DNA from: Jacaranda mimosifolia
Lineage: Eukaryota; Streptophyta; Magnoliopsida; Lamiales; Bignoniaceae
Assembly (NCBI GenBank): GCA_018894105.1
Contig: CM032129.1
Span: 14,949,968 to 15,013,967, forward strand
Direction: 5' to 3'
Length of the DNA: 64,000 bases
The position numbers were made by a program, and so were the translations under genes. Positions 10,981 through 21,177 of the stretch are shown here, piece after piece. Under the pieces are notes generated by a model. It was not told where the DNA came from. It searched no databases and saw only the letters and a program-made list of their open reading frames with translations. Every line of letters starts with the position of its first letter. The first letter of the stretch is position 1.

Positions 10981-11282
10981 CTAATGCAAGATTTCCACTT
11001 GGAGACATCTCAGCAGGATCTGGTAAGATCTCATTTAAAAGAAGATACTAAGGTGACATTAAGAGCAAATCAAGAACTGATAAAGATTGTTAAATACACA
11101 ACAATTGTGAACTGCAAAGGAACACACGTACTTCATTGATTCAAACGATCTTGATTACATTAGCATCACAATTCGAGATCACAATAGAATAACAAAACTA
11201 TCGAAGGATCTCAAATCGAGATTATAGAAATGGACCTATGGGCATTGGCAAAAAAGAAATTACAAGTGTGCAGGTTGTAATA

Positions 11283-11757
11283 TCAAGATGCTGAACCTCC
11301 TGTCTTAGCGGCTGTCCCAACCATGACAATTTCATAGGGATCTTCAGCAGGCAATTCAGATAGGATCTCACCTTCTTCAGGTGCTGCTTGAGAGACCTTG
11401 ATCTCTTTCTCTATGGTGAGGAAAGTGAATTCGTCCTCGGGCTCTTCCTCCTCAGCAAGACCACTGGTGGGATAATCCTTCAAATTGGCATCCTTGGTGG
11501 GATCTTACAGCTCCAGATCAAACCCATCAACGATCCCACCAAACTTCTTAAGTTGGGCTTGGCACTTCATGAAGCCTACTATGGGATCGGGATCCCGCGA
11601 ATCAACAAGAGTTGGGATCTAGGTCGAACCCATGAGAGGAAGAAGTTGGAGAGAGGTCACATCCTCTGAACTTGAGGAGGGGGAGACACTTTCACTCGAC
11701 CCCAACTAAATAAGGCTGGGAGTTTTTTCGGAAGAAGAACTCGAGTTTGAGCTCATT
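11283..11757 (-). pseudogene. Antisense ORF of element A, acidic Ser-rich protein
   Basis: On the strand opposite to gag, an ATG at 11757 opens a frame of about 157 codons that stays in phase to the TGA at 11283-11285, interrupted by only three stops (two TAG, one TAA). The start encodes MSSNSSSSSEKTPSLI. A middle part contains CQAQLKKFGGIVDGFDLEL. The end is very acidic (AEEEEPEDEFTFLTIEKE). I do not recognise the family. Its place between a tandem array and the expected 3' LTR, on the opposite strand, matches the passenger genes of elements B and E. An antisense promoter lies just upstream. It could be the first exon of a longer gene whose other exons were lost with pol. Confidence 0.55.
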
Positions 11758-11890
11758 TTAATTAAAGAAACAGACCTAAGAGATCGAGATCTTAGGAGAG
11801 GGGTTTGAGCCTGAAGATCGAGATCTGGTGGGGCATGCTGAAGCAATGAGAAAAAGAGAAATGAAATGAAGTTGTGGGGCCGCACTAGGG

Positions 11891-11899
11891 TATTTATAG
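11891..11899 (-). promoter_or_regulatory. Antisense TATA box of element A
   Basis: TATTTATAG on the plus strand reads CTATAAATA on the minus strand. It lies about 135 bases upstream of the antisense ATG at 11757, which leaves a leader of about 100 bases. The same octamer precedes the antisense gene of element B. Confidence 0.5.
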
Positions 11900-12390
11900 A
11901 TGAATGGATGGGACGCTTCATCTCCCGAGGAAGCATCAATGGTCAAGATTAGCAGTGGCCGATTGAATAGCTGAATGTCTCCCGTGCCTACTTTCCATAG
12001 TATATAGGTTCATTCCCTCGAAATTTTTGGTAATAAGCGAATTGATTTGAAGGGATATTTTAAAAATTAATATATATTATTTTGACAATATATATTTGAT
12101 TATATTTTGCCAAAATAAATATTTGATTTTTGACAAAATATAACCAAACATAGCCAAATTGTTTTCATTCTCTGTTGTCAACCGTCAATAGGTACATGTT
12201 ACCTCTTCAGTTTTTTTCTCTTTTTTAAATAAACATAATATAAAAATAATTTTAGTAATGACTTGAAGCAAAGCCAATGAAACCATTGACGAATAAGAGC
12301 CAACACACGTCCCATTCTTATCAATTAAGATATCCCCCGGACGGCCCCGCAATCAATGCAGTACAAATAGTAGTTGCACGAAGTTTCCAT
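11900..12390. other. Spacer between element A and the small ORF
   Basis: Plain AT-rich DNA with an imperfect inverted arrangement of TTTGACAATATATATTTGAT and AAATATTTGATTTTTGACAA near 12080-12150. No gene is seen. The lost 3' LTR of element A would be expected here but is not recognisable. Confidence 0.5.
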
Positions 12391-12401
12391 TGGATCTTAG
12401 C

Positions 12402-12494
12402 CACGTGTCAATCTGAGTTGGATCCCATGATCCCCCTTCTACCTTAAATCTTAAACCCCACTCCCCATTCTCACCAGTTTATAGTATAATAAAA
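12402..12494 (+). promoter_or_regulatory. Putative promoter of the 42-codon ORF (G-box and TATA)
   Basis: CACGTGTC at 12402-12409 is a G-box/ABRE-type core. A TATA-like TATAATAAAA lies at 12485-12494, 87 bases before the ATG at 12581. A GA-rich tract (12561-12580) lies in the leader just before the ATG. These features suggest a stress- or ABA-responsive plant promoter, but by inspection only. Confidence 0.45.
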
Positions 12495-12580
12495 ACTTGG
12501 GTCTCTCCAGAACATTCTCTCTGAAGCACGCAAATATATTTCTGTTGAAAAGTTCTGTGTAGGAGAGAGAGAGAGAGAGA

Positions 12581-12709
12581 ATGGGGAGTTTTGAGAAGCA
12601 AGTGAAGGAGAGAGCAAGGGAGCTTAAAGTCCTCTTCAAGAAGGGATTCAAAATTGTGGGGGATTCTTGCAAGAAGGGATGGCGAAAGGTCAAGCACCTT
12701 AGAAAATGA
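12581..12709 (+). CDS. Small basic protein, 42 residues, unrecognised
   Basis: An intact ORF from ATG 12581 to TGA 12707-12709. The product begins MGSFEKQVKERARELKVLFK and ends in CKKGWRKVKHLRK. It has 15 Lys/Arg against 4 acidic residues, and its charges are spaced as in an amphipathic helix. It has no signal peptide, no long hydrophobic segment, and a single Cys (position 30). It stands alone in single-copy-looking DNA with a G-box, a TATA-like box and a GA-rich leader, while all neighbouring ORFs are transposon debris. I have the impression of a small conserved plant peptide family of the form 'ELKVLFKKG-KIVGDSCKKGW', but I cannot name it. The overlapping minus-strand ORFs at 12451-12729 are shadows. 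Confidence 0.6.
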   Translation: MGSFEKQVKERARELKVLFKKGFKIVGDSCKKGWRKVKHLRK

Positions 12710-14406
12710 TTTCTTTTTCTTTCGCTCAAATATGTCTTAGTGGTTATTTCTTTGCTTCCCTTGTGGTTTTGTTAGATGAAAATTCAATTTGTGGGTTTGG
12801 ATTTTATTTATCTTCTACTTAATTTTTTATTTTCTTGATAATGATATTGTTTGTTATCAGATCTTAATTAATTTTAGCAAATCCTATTGGGTTGTGTTTT
12901 GCCGGACTGAAGATTAATTGTACATTGGTATTCAACAGCTTTATTGAGAAATTCCCTTAAACAGAAAAGCATCATTTGCAATTATAGGTTGCAAGTATAG
13001 CCGTTGGATATATATATATATATAATAGTAATATGAGGCAAAAAAAATTATTTTTGATGTGATACCTTTGAAATTGTATCTGAATATTAATTAGTGCTTT
13101 AGGAGGTGTGATTTCATGTGGAGAAATAATGTTAGCAGATAAAATTTATTAGCATGCCAATAAGTTTACTCCCTAGACTTGCACCTTTTTTAAATTACTG
13201 GCAGTTGTACTCAATTTTTGCTCTTATAAAATTTTTTATTGAACTATTTAAAATTAATATATAAAATAATTTAAATTGTGAATAAAGTTAAAATTGTGAT
13301 AAATGTTTTGATATGATAAAGAAAATAATAGAATATAGAATTTTGACAATACGAATTTGTAAGTTTGTGAATTTTATAAAAATATAATTATGATTTTATT
13401 GAACTATCATTTTTAAAAGATAATTTAAAAGAAAAATTTAGAATATTAGTAAATTTTGTATTTAAATTATTTTTTTATATTAAATTTTCTATTTTATCTT
13501 TAAACATGCTTTATTCATTTTAGTTGTTAGAATAATTGAAAGGTAAGTTATGTAAAAAAATTATAAATAATTTTCACTTTAAACACGAAGTATTTTTTTT
13601 TTTCTATTATAATAATATATAGATAATAAGGAGAAAGCTGAATAAAATATTCCAAACTTCACCATAAATTATGGCTGCTGAATTTGCACACTGGTGTTCG
13701 ATAAGCCTGAATTTGCACACTGGCTCATACATACTCGAGATTCGACCGAGTAAAATGCAGTTTAACTTGCACGCCCAGAAGCAGTGTTTTCGACACTTTT
13801 CACCCTCAAAATTTGGAACAGAAAACACACTGTTGGGAAGTTGCACCCTCGGCCATTTTCCGGCCAAAACCACCGTCGCTTTGGCAAAATAGTCGCAAAA
13901 AGTTCAGTGCCCGTGTGGTTTGGTTTCAAACGCTTTTTAATGTTTTTACTAGTTAAAATTAAAAAATCATCAACTTCTCCTTATTTTTACTTAAATATCA
14001 CTTATTTTCGTTTTCAATTAATCTTACATTTACACATATATTCTTATTATCAGATTAAGTAAATTCAAATTTCATTCAACGTAGAGTGCTTACCATCATT
14101 TTAAAGCAATTAAAATTATTTTGAAAAAATGTCCTTTTAGGTGGAAAAAATAATTATAGGGAGTGTATGGTTATGTTTTTTTTAAAAAAAAATTATTTCG
14201 GGGAAATATAACTAAAAATATAATCATTTTCTCTTCAAACCACTAAAATTGATTTTTTTTAATATCTTGTTTTTAATCTTTTTTTTATTTTTTTTATTTT
14301 TTAATACACACACACACACATGTATATAGATCATATATATTTTATTATTATTTTTATAATAAAAAATTTCTCAATTTCATTTTCACTTAAAAAATTTAAT
14401 AAAAAA
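12710..14406. other. AT-rich spacer with an island of higher GC content
   Basis: This holds an AT microsatellite at about 13009-13024, many A/T runs, and a CA repeat near 14307-14320. A compositionally different island at about 13665-13925 has open frames on both strands and a 16-bp direct repeat TGAATTTGCACACTGG at 13678 and 13708. The minus-strand frame there (13607-13873) contains LAGKWPRVQLPNS and EKCRKHCFWACKL. It looks like a fragment of a dispersed repeat or captured gene, but I cannot assign it. Confidence 0.45.
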
Positions 14407-14411
14407 ATATT

Positions 14412-15135
14412 TGATGAGGGTTCGTTTCGCTGGGCTAGGGTCCCTGCTAGAACGATGGTCGAACTCGATCCGGATGGATCACGTTCCTGTTATAGTAGGG
14501 AAAGAATCCTGCAGTCACAATAAACGTTGGGCTAGCCGAGTGGCCCTCACCTTAGGCCCTCCGACGATCAAGTCAGTAAGATTTGACCTCAACAATCGAC
14601 CAGAGGGGTAAGGGCTTTTTTGGTGGATATGAGTGCGTACCTCTGAAGGGCAGGGTTTAGGGTATATATGTCCTTCTCTTCTTAGAAAATGTCCGGAAAG
14701 CCCTTAGGTATTTCTCCGGGCCACTAATCTTGGGCTTGGGGTGTTTAGTCATTTCCCCTATTTGAATATTTCCAGCCAGCTGCCCTTTCGGGTTTCAAGG
14801 ACAAGATAGTACACTGTAGCGGCGCCTGCTGTGTCAGACGGTTAGAGGAACGGCATGCGCCATTAATGCGGAGACGTGGCGCCTGCCAGTGTATTAAATG
14901 CGGTGACAGAGTATTGTACTGGACTCGACCTCATATGAGGTCGAGGAACTTTCGCAGGTCCAGGGAACCTAACTGGGCATGTGCAGATCCGATCGAGTTA
15001 AGTCGATGAGACGTACGGGCCCTGAGTCCGATTGAGTGAAGTCGACAAGACGTATGGGCCCTGAGTCTCAGTTGGGCCGCCGTCTCTCGCTGGGCTTGCT
15101 GGTTTGGGCCTAAGCCTTTGGGCCACCCCATATCA
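14412..15135 (-). repeat. 3' LTR of element B
   Basis: 724 bp, matching 24170-24893 along its full length. Next to it at 15136-15153 the minus strand reads AAGTGGGGGAACTCA, the polypurine tract used to start plus-strand DNA synthesis. Confidence 0.95.
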
Positions 15136-15150
15136 TGAGTTCCCCCACTT
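15136..15150 (-). promoter_or_regulatory. Polypurine tract of element B
   Basis: The minus strand reads AAGTGGGGGAACTCA directly before the 3' LTR start TGATATGGGG. Together with the primer site at the other LTR this fixes the direction of the element. Confidence 0.8.
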
Positions 15151-15359
15151 CGCAAGGCTGAACAGGGTACCGATGAGAAGCATTAGGAAGTAGCGAAAAA
15201 CGATTCTGTTGACAGTCGACCAGGGTTTTTGAAAAGTCGACCAGGGTTTAGTGCATTTATTGAGCGGTTACATCGTGGCTAGTGCGGGACGACGTGGCGG
15301 TTACAGTCATTATGGCAGATGTCATTATAGAGACGTTTGATTTACCGCGCCTCTTTCCC

Positions 15360-15367
15360 TATAAATA
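15360..15367 (+). promoter_or_regulatory. TATA box of the opposite-strand gene in element B
   Basis: CCCTATAAATATCC lies around 15360-15367 on the plus strand, about 200 bases before the first ATG of the plus-strand gene (15565). It is inside the element but outside the LTR, so the passenger gene seems to have its own promoter. Confidence 0.6.
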
Positions 15368-15564
15368 TCCACTGTAATTCTGGCCATTTTTACTTTTACT
15401 GCTTTAGAATCCGCGCGTGAGCTTGTAGAAAAAACTCTTTGGCACCCAGGGCTTCTGAATCTAACCTTCGCGTTCACTCCCCCGGTTTCCTGCGTTTAAC
15501 TTCCGTTTCCAGTAAGTGTACCACTGTTTTGACTTCTTATCGTCTGCTTTTCTTTTGAAACATC

Positions 15565-17802
15565 ATGCTGCGATTGCATAGTTCTGAGGGTAGTCAGGGG
15601 AGGATAGTGAGGCTACCCCGTCCGAAAGGCGTAGGTATCGCTCTGTGGCGTCTAACGAGTCGTCGCATGATGATTCTAATTCCAGTGGCTCGAGCAGCAA
15701 ACGTGGTGCGGAGGAGGTTGGGTGCCTAGCCAAGTACCCCCGTTGCGAGGTCGATTATTTACCCGTAGTCATTTTAGCGAAATAGTGTCTACCATGAACC
15801 CTGGGGACTTGAGACGTCTCAGGGAGCTCTATCATATTCCCCCTGAATACCAGCTTTTAGTCCCTGGGCTACCTGGTCGAATGCATCGCGCCTCTGCGGG
15901 TTGCCTTTAGGTGTGGGCTTAGGTTATCCCTAAGTGACAGCATGATAGGTCTGCTTAGGGGTCTTCAAGTATGCATAACTCAACTTCTGCCCAACTGTTT
16001 TTCTACTCTCTGTAGTTTCATAGTTTTGATGCATCTGTTCAACCAACCGGCCAGTTTCGAAAACTTTTCCAACCCGTTTCATCTTCCCATGTCTTGTAAG
16101 TCTGGCAGTACCGATGAGTCGGGGTTCTATTACCTCACTGCTCAACCTCGTCGGAGATTTCTGGTAGCCCCCTCCACTTCATATGGTCAGGCGTGGTAAA
16201 AACGCTACTTCTTTGTTCGAGTGAAATGGGGCTTTAATATTCCTCGGGGTTGGTGGATGGGGCATGTCGAGATGCACGAGCGCATGACTCCGACATGGCC
16301 GAACACATTCGTGCGGGATCTTGTCGAGTTTGGCCCCATCGAGGCCTCCGTCTTGATCGAGGAGAGGCAGTTAGTGCTGGCCGGGCTGTCACCAGCCCTA
16401 TAGATTTTTCTGCTGATTATGAGATAAGTAGATGGAGTGTGCTTTGTGCTTTATTATTTGCTTATCTTCGATGATTTGCGCAACTTTTTTGATTTTGAAT
16501 GCTGTTGAATTCGCTGTGCGCAGATCGAGAAGAGATCATAAACAGATCAAGAGTCGAAGCGCTGGCCCGAGCAGAAAAGAACAAGCAGCGTAAAAAGGGA
16601 GCTGCTTCTCGACGAGAGTCTTCAACAAGCGACGAGCCGCGTCAATTGAAGGCAGCTCCAACCCCCTCGCCGAGTTGCGCAGCAGCCGCCTCGAGCGGGG
16701 TCTCTGCTGGTCGAGGAAAAAGGCCGATGGGCAAATGGAGTAGTCCCCCGCCTAAGAAAATTGCTGCGGGGAAAGGTAAAGGAAAAGGCACGGGGTCGAG
16801 GATGCCGACGAGGAACGATCTTTTTGGAGATCGAGGAGCCGATGCACTATTTAACCTGCGAAAGTTCCCGTCTCCTCGGTTCGGGACAGACTCGAGCCTC
16901 GTCGTAAGCGACTTTTCGAGCATGCTCGCGTCGGGGCCCACCGGGGTGGATGCCTTGAAGGTGCTGATGGCTGGTCAGTTCTTGCCTGACTACAAGAAGA
17001 TGATGGGCATGAGCTAGGCTGTTGCCCTTTGCGAGTTCGCATATCACACGATCATGGTAAGATTTCATTTTCAGCGTCTCTATGTATTCATACTTTTGTT
17101 GGTTTGACAGATGTGACCTTTATGTCTTAGGTCAGGCAACTGGGCTACCATCTCTACCGCCGCTCCAAGCTAGTCCTTGCTGATCGAGAGCAGTTGGATG
17201 TTGGCAATGATGCTGAAACTTTGAAGGCTCAGCCGGAGTCTTCCCAACTACGACTCGAAGAGCTGGAGAAGCAAGTTAGCCAGAATGCCTGGGAGATGGA
17301 GGAGAAAGACGAGCAGGTCCTCCTTGCCGTTACAGAGAGGACCAAAATGGACACGAAGCTGGAAAAATTGCAACTGGACGTGCAAGTTGCTTATAAGTCT
17401 GGTCGAGCTGTTGGCCAAAGCGAGCGTCTGGTTGAGGCCAAGGCTGAGTTTGCTCGAATATTACCCGAGTTACGCCGAAAGGCCGTGCAGCAGTTCACGG
17501 TTAGTCCGGCTTTTTAGGATGCAAGTGTTGCGCTGGCTCTGGATGACGCGCGGGATGCCTTCGAGAAGGCGATTTAGCAAATGCAGTTCTTGGGTCATGC
17601 TCTCCGGTCTAAGGAACGCTCCAGAATGAGCTACACTCTTGACGAGCAGCTGCGTCCATACGCCGATGAGAGTGCCAATGCCGGGGAAGCCGCCGTGGAG
17701 GCAGGTTCGGGAGTCGAACTGTCGCCCAAAGAGAAAAGGCGGGCTAAACTTGATGAAAAGCTGGAGGCAGTGGCCCGGGAGTTCGAGTCACTGGCGACCT
17801 AG
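15565..17802 (+). pseudogene. Opposite-strand gene of element B: 'putative gypsy-type transposon' family protein with coiled coil
   Basis: This gene runs against gag/pol. Exon 1 has a Ser-rich start in one frame (SSGSSSKRGAEE), then in another frame LRRLRELYHIPPEYQLLVPG, the characteristic start of the plant family known as 'putative gypsy type transposon' (Pfam Transposase_28, from memory). A part at 16221-16403 with NTFVRDLVEFGPIEASVL follows after several breaks. A second exon begins at a good acceptor (GTGCGCAG, ending 16523), encodes a basic Lys/Arg/Pro/Gly-rich linker, and ends at the donor ATCATG|GTAAGA (17056/17057). A third exon opens after TATGTCTTAG (17131) and encodes a long coiled coil (LEELEKQVSQ, KLEKLQLDVQ). 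From 16524 on the frame stays constant across the splice and is broken only by TAG stops (17015, 17515, 17575, 17800). The protein's function is unknown. Confidence 0.7.
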
Positions 17803-18261
17803 CTTACGACATATCGGAGGGAAAAGTTGATGCGGCCTCCTTCTTCCCGGCTACCGAGTGGCTATTCCTACAAGCTGCAGCTGGCCCCTCTCGGCCCGTG
17901 ACTGCTGCTGTCCCTGTCGTAATGGCGCCGCCCGAGCCTCAGCCGACTTCTGCTCCAATCGGTGTACCTATCCTAGCCCCCAGAATCGAAGAGACGGGCA
18001 ACTCCAATTAGGCCCGACTTTTTGTTTTGCTTTTGATGTATAGGCCCTGCTGAGGCCTTTAACATTCACTGAATTGTTATGGAATTTAACTGTAATTTTG
18101 ATCATTATCGTGTTTGCGTTTGCATTGAATTGTTTTGACGGCTGGCCACGAATGTGGCGAGTAGCTTCTCCTCTTGCCCTTCATTAGATGATGATTTGCT
18201 TTTCTGACTTGATATTTAGCTTCTGTAGGATAAGTTGCCCTAAAATCCAACAAGATAATAA
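17803..18261. other. Region between the opposite-strand gene and the tandem repeats in element B
   Basis: The opposite-strand frame runs on past the TAG at 17800 to a TGA at 17899-17901 and may have been the original end of the protein. The rest is untranslated sequence for both transcription units, which converge here. Confidence 0.4.
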
Positions 18262-18500
18262 TTAACGTTTGAGTTTGGAACGTCTTTCGTATAAATTTAT
18301 CATCGATAGCTTAACTTCGGTGCACAGGCCTTGACTTTTCGGGCGTACAGGCCTTGACTTTTCGGGCGTACAGGCCTTGACTTTTCGAGCGTGAAGCCTC
18401 TCGTCGACTACGGGGTCGACTTCTTGGTCTTGGCGCACGGTCCTCAACTTTTCGGGCGTGAAGCCTCTCGTCGACTATGGGGTCGACTTTTTAAAGGAAG
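18262..18500. repeat. Short tandem repeats between pol and the opposite-strand gene, element B
   Basis: Three head-to-tail copies of about 26 bp contain GCCTTGACTTTTCGGGCGTA (about 18325-18390). They are followed by two copies of a roughly 85-bp segment with GAAGCCTCTCGTCGACTA and GGGGTCGACTT. This array takes the same place as the 59-bp array of element A and the repeats at 56750-57190 in element E. Confidence 0.8.
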
Positions 18501-18644
18501 GTTTGCTATGCTCGACACGTTTGGACATTTTTGAAATTTCATTTCCTTCAGTAATACAAAGGTCATCGGAGACTGATTATACAAAAAACTTTTTCAAGTT
18601 TATGGCATTCCATGGTCGAGGTAGCTCACGACCTGATACATCAG

Positions 18645-20020
18645 CTAGTGGGTAGCATTATTTTTAGCCACCTTGATCACCGAGTACGGTCCCTCCCATT
18701 TTGGGTCGAGTTTCCCGACAGGCTTGGATACTTCCACTTTCTTGAGAACGAGATCACCCACCTTGAAGCTCCGCGGTCTCACCGACTTGTTATAGCGATC
18801 TGCCATCTTTGAACGATATCGCTGCATTGTGTTGTAAGCTGCATGGCGTTGTTCGTCGACAGTGATTAGATCTAGCGTCCTCTCCGACGCGTTAGTTATC
18901 GGGTTGTAGTAGATCACCCTTGTTGTATGCTGGATTAATTCTGACGGGATCACTGCCTCAGATCCGTAGACTAGGTTGTACGGGCTGTGACCTGTGGATG
19001 TTCGAGGAGTCTTCTGTAAGCCCAAAGAACACCAGGGAGGTCGTCCGCCCAGCTAGTCCCTGTCCCCATTATTCGACTCTTGACGTGGTCGAGGACTGTC
19101 CTGTTGGTAACCTCAGTCTATCCATTGGCTTGCGGATTTCCCACTGAAGTAAAGTGCTGGGTGATCCCTAAGGTTTCGCACCATCTCCTTGTGTTTTTGC
19201 TTTGAAACTGGGTGCCGTTATCTGATATTAGGACCTTAGGCAGCCCAAATCGGCATACAATATTCTTCCAAATGAAACTTTTAATTGCGGCGTCGGTGAT
19301 CTTTGGGACTGCCTTGGCTTCCACCCATTTTGTAAAGTATTCGACGGCCACTATGATGAATTTTCGCTGGCCGGAAGTTTTTGGAAGCGACCCTGCTATG
19401 TCGATCCCCCACTGATCGAATAGCCAGGTGATGTTAACATTGGTCATCGGTGCGGCTGGCTGGTGATGGATGTTCGAATGAATTTGATAGGATGGGCATT
19501 TTTTAGCAAAGTCGACAGAATCTCTCAACAAAGTTGGCCAAAAATACCCATAGTGAATTACCTTATGTGCCAGGGATCGGCCGCCAGAGTGGTTGCCGCA
19601 AATACCGGCATGTACTTCTTGTAATACTTTATTAGCTTGGTTGGGATCCAGACACCTGAGTGGCGGCCCTGCTATTGACCGCTTGTATAATTGTCCGTGC
19701 TCATCCAGCGTGTATTTAGGTGCTAAACCCTTTAGTCTGCGGGCCTCCTTATCATTGTCAGGCAGGGTGCCGCGACTTAGATAAAGTTTGATTGGGTGCT
19801 GCCAAGAAAGGGTCGTTTCGCCGAGGCACCCCACCAGTCGCTGGTTGGACGAAGGGACGCAAGGCTGAGCGGCAACAAAAAATGTTATTGTCTTTTCTCT
19901 GGTGCCTTTTGTCGAGCTGGCCAGCTTGGAGAGTGAGTCTGCTCGCTCATTTTCTGATCGAGGTATTTTGCTCAGCGAGAAGTTTCTGAACATTTGCCTC
20001 ACTTGGTGCACTTCTGCCAA
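18645..20020 (-). pseudogene. Integrase of element B
   Basis: The His2Cys2 zinc-binding start is visible (HAGICGNHSGGRSLAHKV ... YFWPTLL ... CPSY). The catalytic core has GIDIAGSLP (first Asp) and ISDNGTQF (second Asp), and the region of the catalytic Glu follows NPQANG, where a TAG stop (19118-19120) replaces the expected Gln. After a frameshift near 19025 the core continues with RTSTGHSPYNLVYGSEAVIP. The carboxyl-terminal domain ends with KLDPKWEGPYSVIKV. It would insert the element's DNA into the genome, but is broken here. Confidence 0.9.
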
Positions 20021-20023
20021 ATA

Positions 20024-20458
20024 TTAGGACATTTTGTGTTCCTTTGCCTCAAAGTTGCCTTCGACCTGTTCTGCCATGAGCTGAGAGTCGGTGAATGCCG
20101 CTAGTTGGTCGACCCCACGGTCTCTGGCCATGCGTATTCTTGCAATAAGGGCCTCATATTCTGCTTCGTTATTAGTGACCGGGAAGTCGAGTTTCACCGC
20201 GAAATCATATTCCTCGGCTAGTGGGGATCGGAGGGATATCCCTATTCCTCCGCCAGATGAGGTTGCGGACCCGTCGACATGCAAGGTCCACCAGATGGCG
20301 CTTTCGACCTTCTGCGCCGAGAGGTCAAGCTTTTCAACGATGAAGTCGGCTAACACCTGCGCTTTAATGGCGGTCCGCGATTGAAATTGAATGTCGAATT
20401 TCCTGAGCTCAATGGCCCATTTGGTGAGCCAACCAGAAGTGTCTGGCTTCGACAACAC
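20024..20458 (-). pseudogene. Second (archaeal-type) RNase H of element B
   Basis: The RNase H motifs are present: LHVDGSATSSGGG (first Asp), TNNEAEYEALIA (Glu) and AFTDSQL (Asp). An extra RNase H domain between the normal one and integrase is characteristic of the Tat lineage and probably aids primer removal. It is separated from the upstream domain by a TAG at 20459-20461 and from integrase by a TAA just below 20024. Confidence 0.88.
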
Positions 20459-20512
20459 CTATTTTAGTGGTTGATTGGTCATCACCAAAATTGAGTGGGA
20501 TTGAAAATAAGG

Positions 20513-21177
20513 CTACAATTTCCTAGCTGACGTAACAAGGGTCAGAGCGAACTTCTCTATCTCTAAATAATTATGCTCGGGTCCCTGGAGAGCCTTGCTG
20601 CAATAGTATATTTGATGGGGGTTTCCTACTCTCGTCGTCGTCAGCATTGAACTGATGGAGGCCGAAGAGACTGCCAAGTATATCTGTAGTACTTCTCCCA
20701 GCTCCGGCTTGGCGAGCATGGGTGGCGAAGAAAGGTATTGCTTGAGGTCGAGCAGGGTCTGATCACACTGTTGGTCCCACTTGAATTCGGATTTCTTCGT
20801 GTTTCGTAGGATTTTGAAGAAAGGTAGGCTTTTATCTGCTAGTCGAGATATGAATCTGCCCAAGGCTATGATCCTGCAGACCAGGTGCTAGACATCCCGG
20901 ACTGTGCGAGGTGGGGTGATGTCCAAAACTGCTTGAATCTTCTACGGGTTGGCCTCGATGCCTCTTTGGCTGACCATGTAGTCGAGGAATTTGCCTCATC
21001 GTACCCCGAAGGTACACTTGCTAGGATTGAGCTTTATTCCGAAAGCTCTCAAAATGGAAAAGGTGTGGCTGAGGTCGATTAGGTGGTCTTCAGCCTTTTC
21101 TGTCTTTACGATCTATCATCAACATAGACCTCCATCGATCTCCCAATTTCATTCTTGAACATATAATTAACCAATCT
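20513..21177 (-). pseudogene. RT thumb/connection and first RNase H of element B
   Basis: After the YVDD motif (21115-21126) a one-base deletion shifts the frame. The sequence then continues through RT (KLNPSKCTFG, GIEANP) with stops at about 20996 (TGA), 20942 (TAG) and 20888 (TAG). The open part 20513-20863 holds the start of the Gypsy-type RNase H (FKWDQQCDQTLLDLKQYLSS, IYLAVSSASI, PEHNYLEIEKFALTLV). It ends in a TAG at 20513. Confidence 0.85.

Larger units (their letters stand above)
6950..11900 (+). mobile_element. Tat-type Ty3/Gypsy element A, pol and 3' LTR missing
   Basis: On the plus strand the order is: LTR with TATA box, primer site, gag (7907-8802), a 59-bp-period array (about 9060-10980), and an antisense ORF (11757 down to 11283) with an antisense TATA box. 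Protease, RT, RNase H and integrase are absent; only about 250 bp separate gag from the array. I found no second copy of the LTR on the right, so the left edge is set only by where LTR-like sequence seems to begin, and the right edge by the antisense promoter. The primer-site sequence and gag style match element B and place it in the Tat/Ogre-like group. Confidence 0.7.

Noticed and set aside
12451..12729. Two minus-strand ORFs of 72-92 codons
   Set aside because: They are antisense shadows of the small plus-strand ORF and its GA-rich leader.
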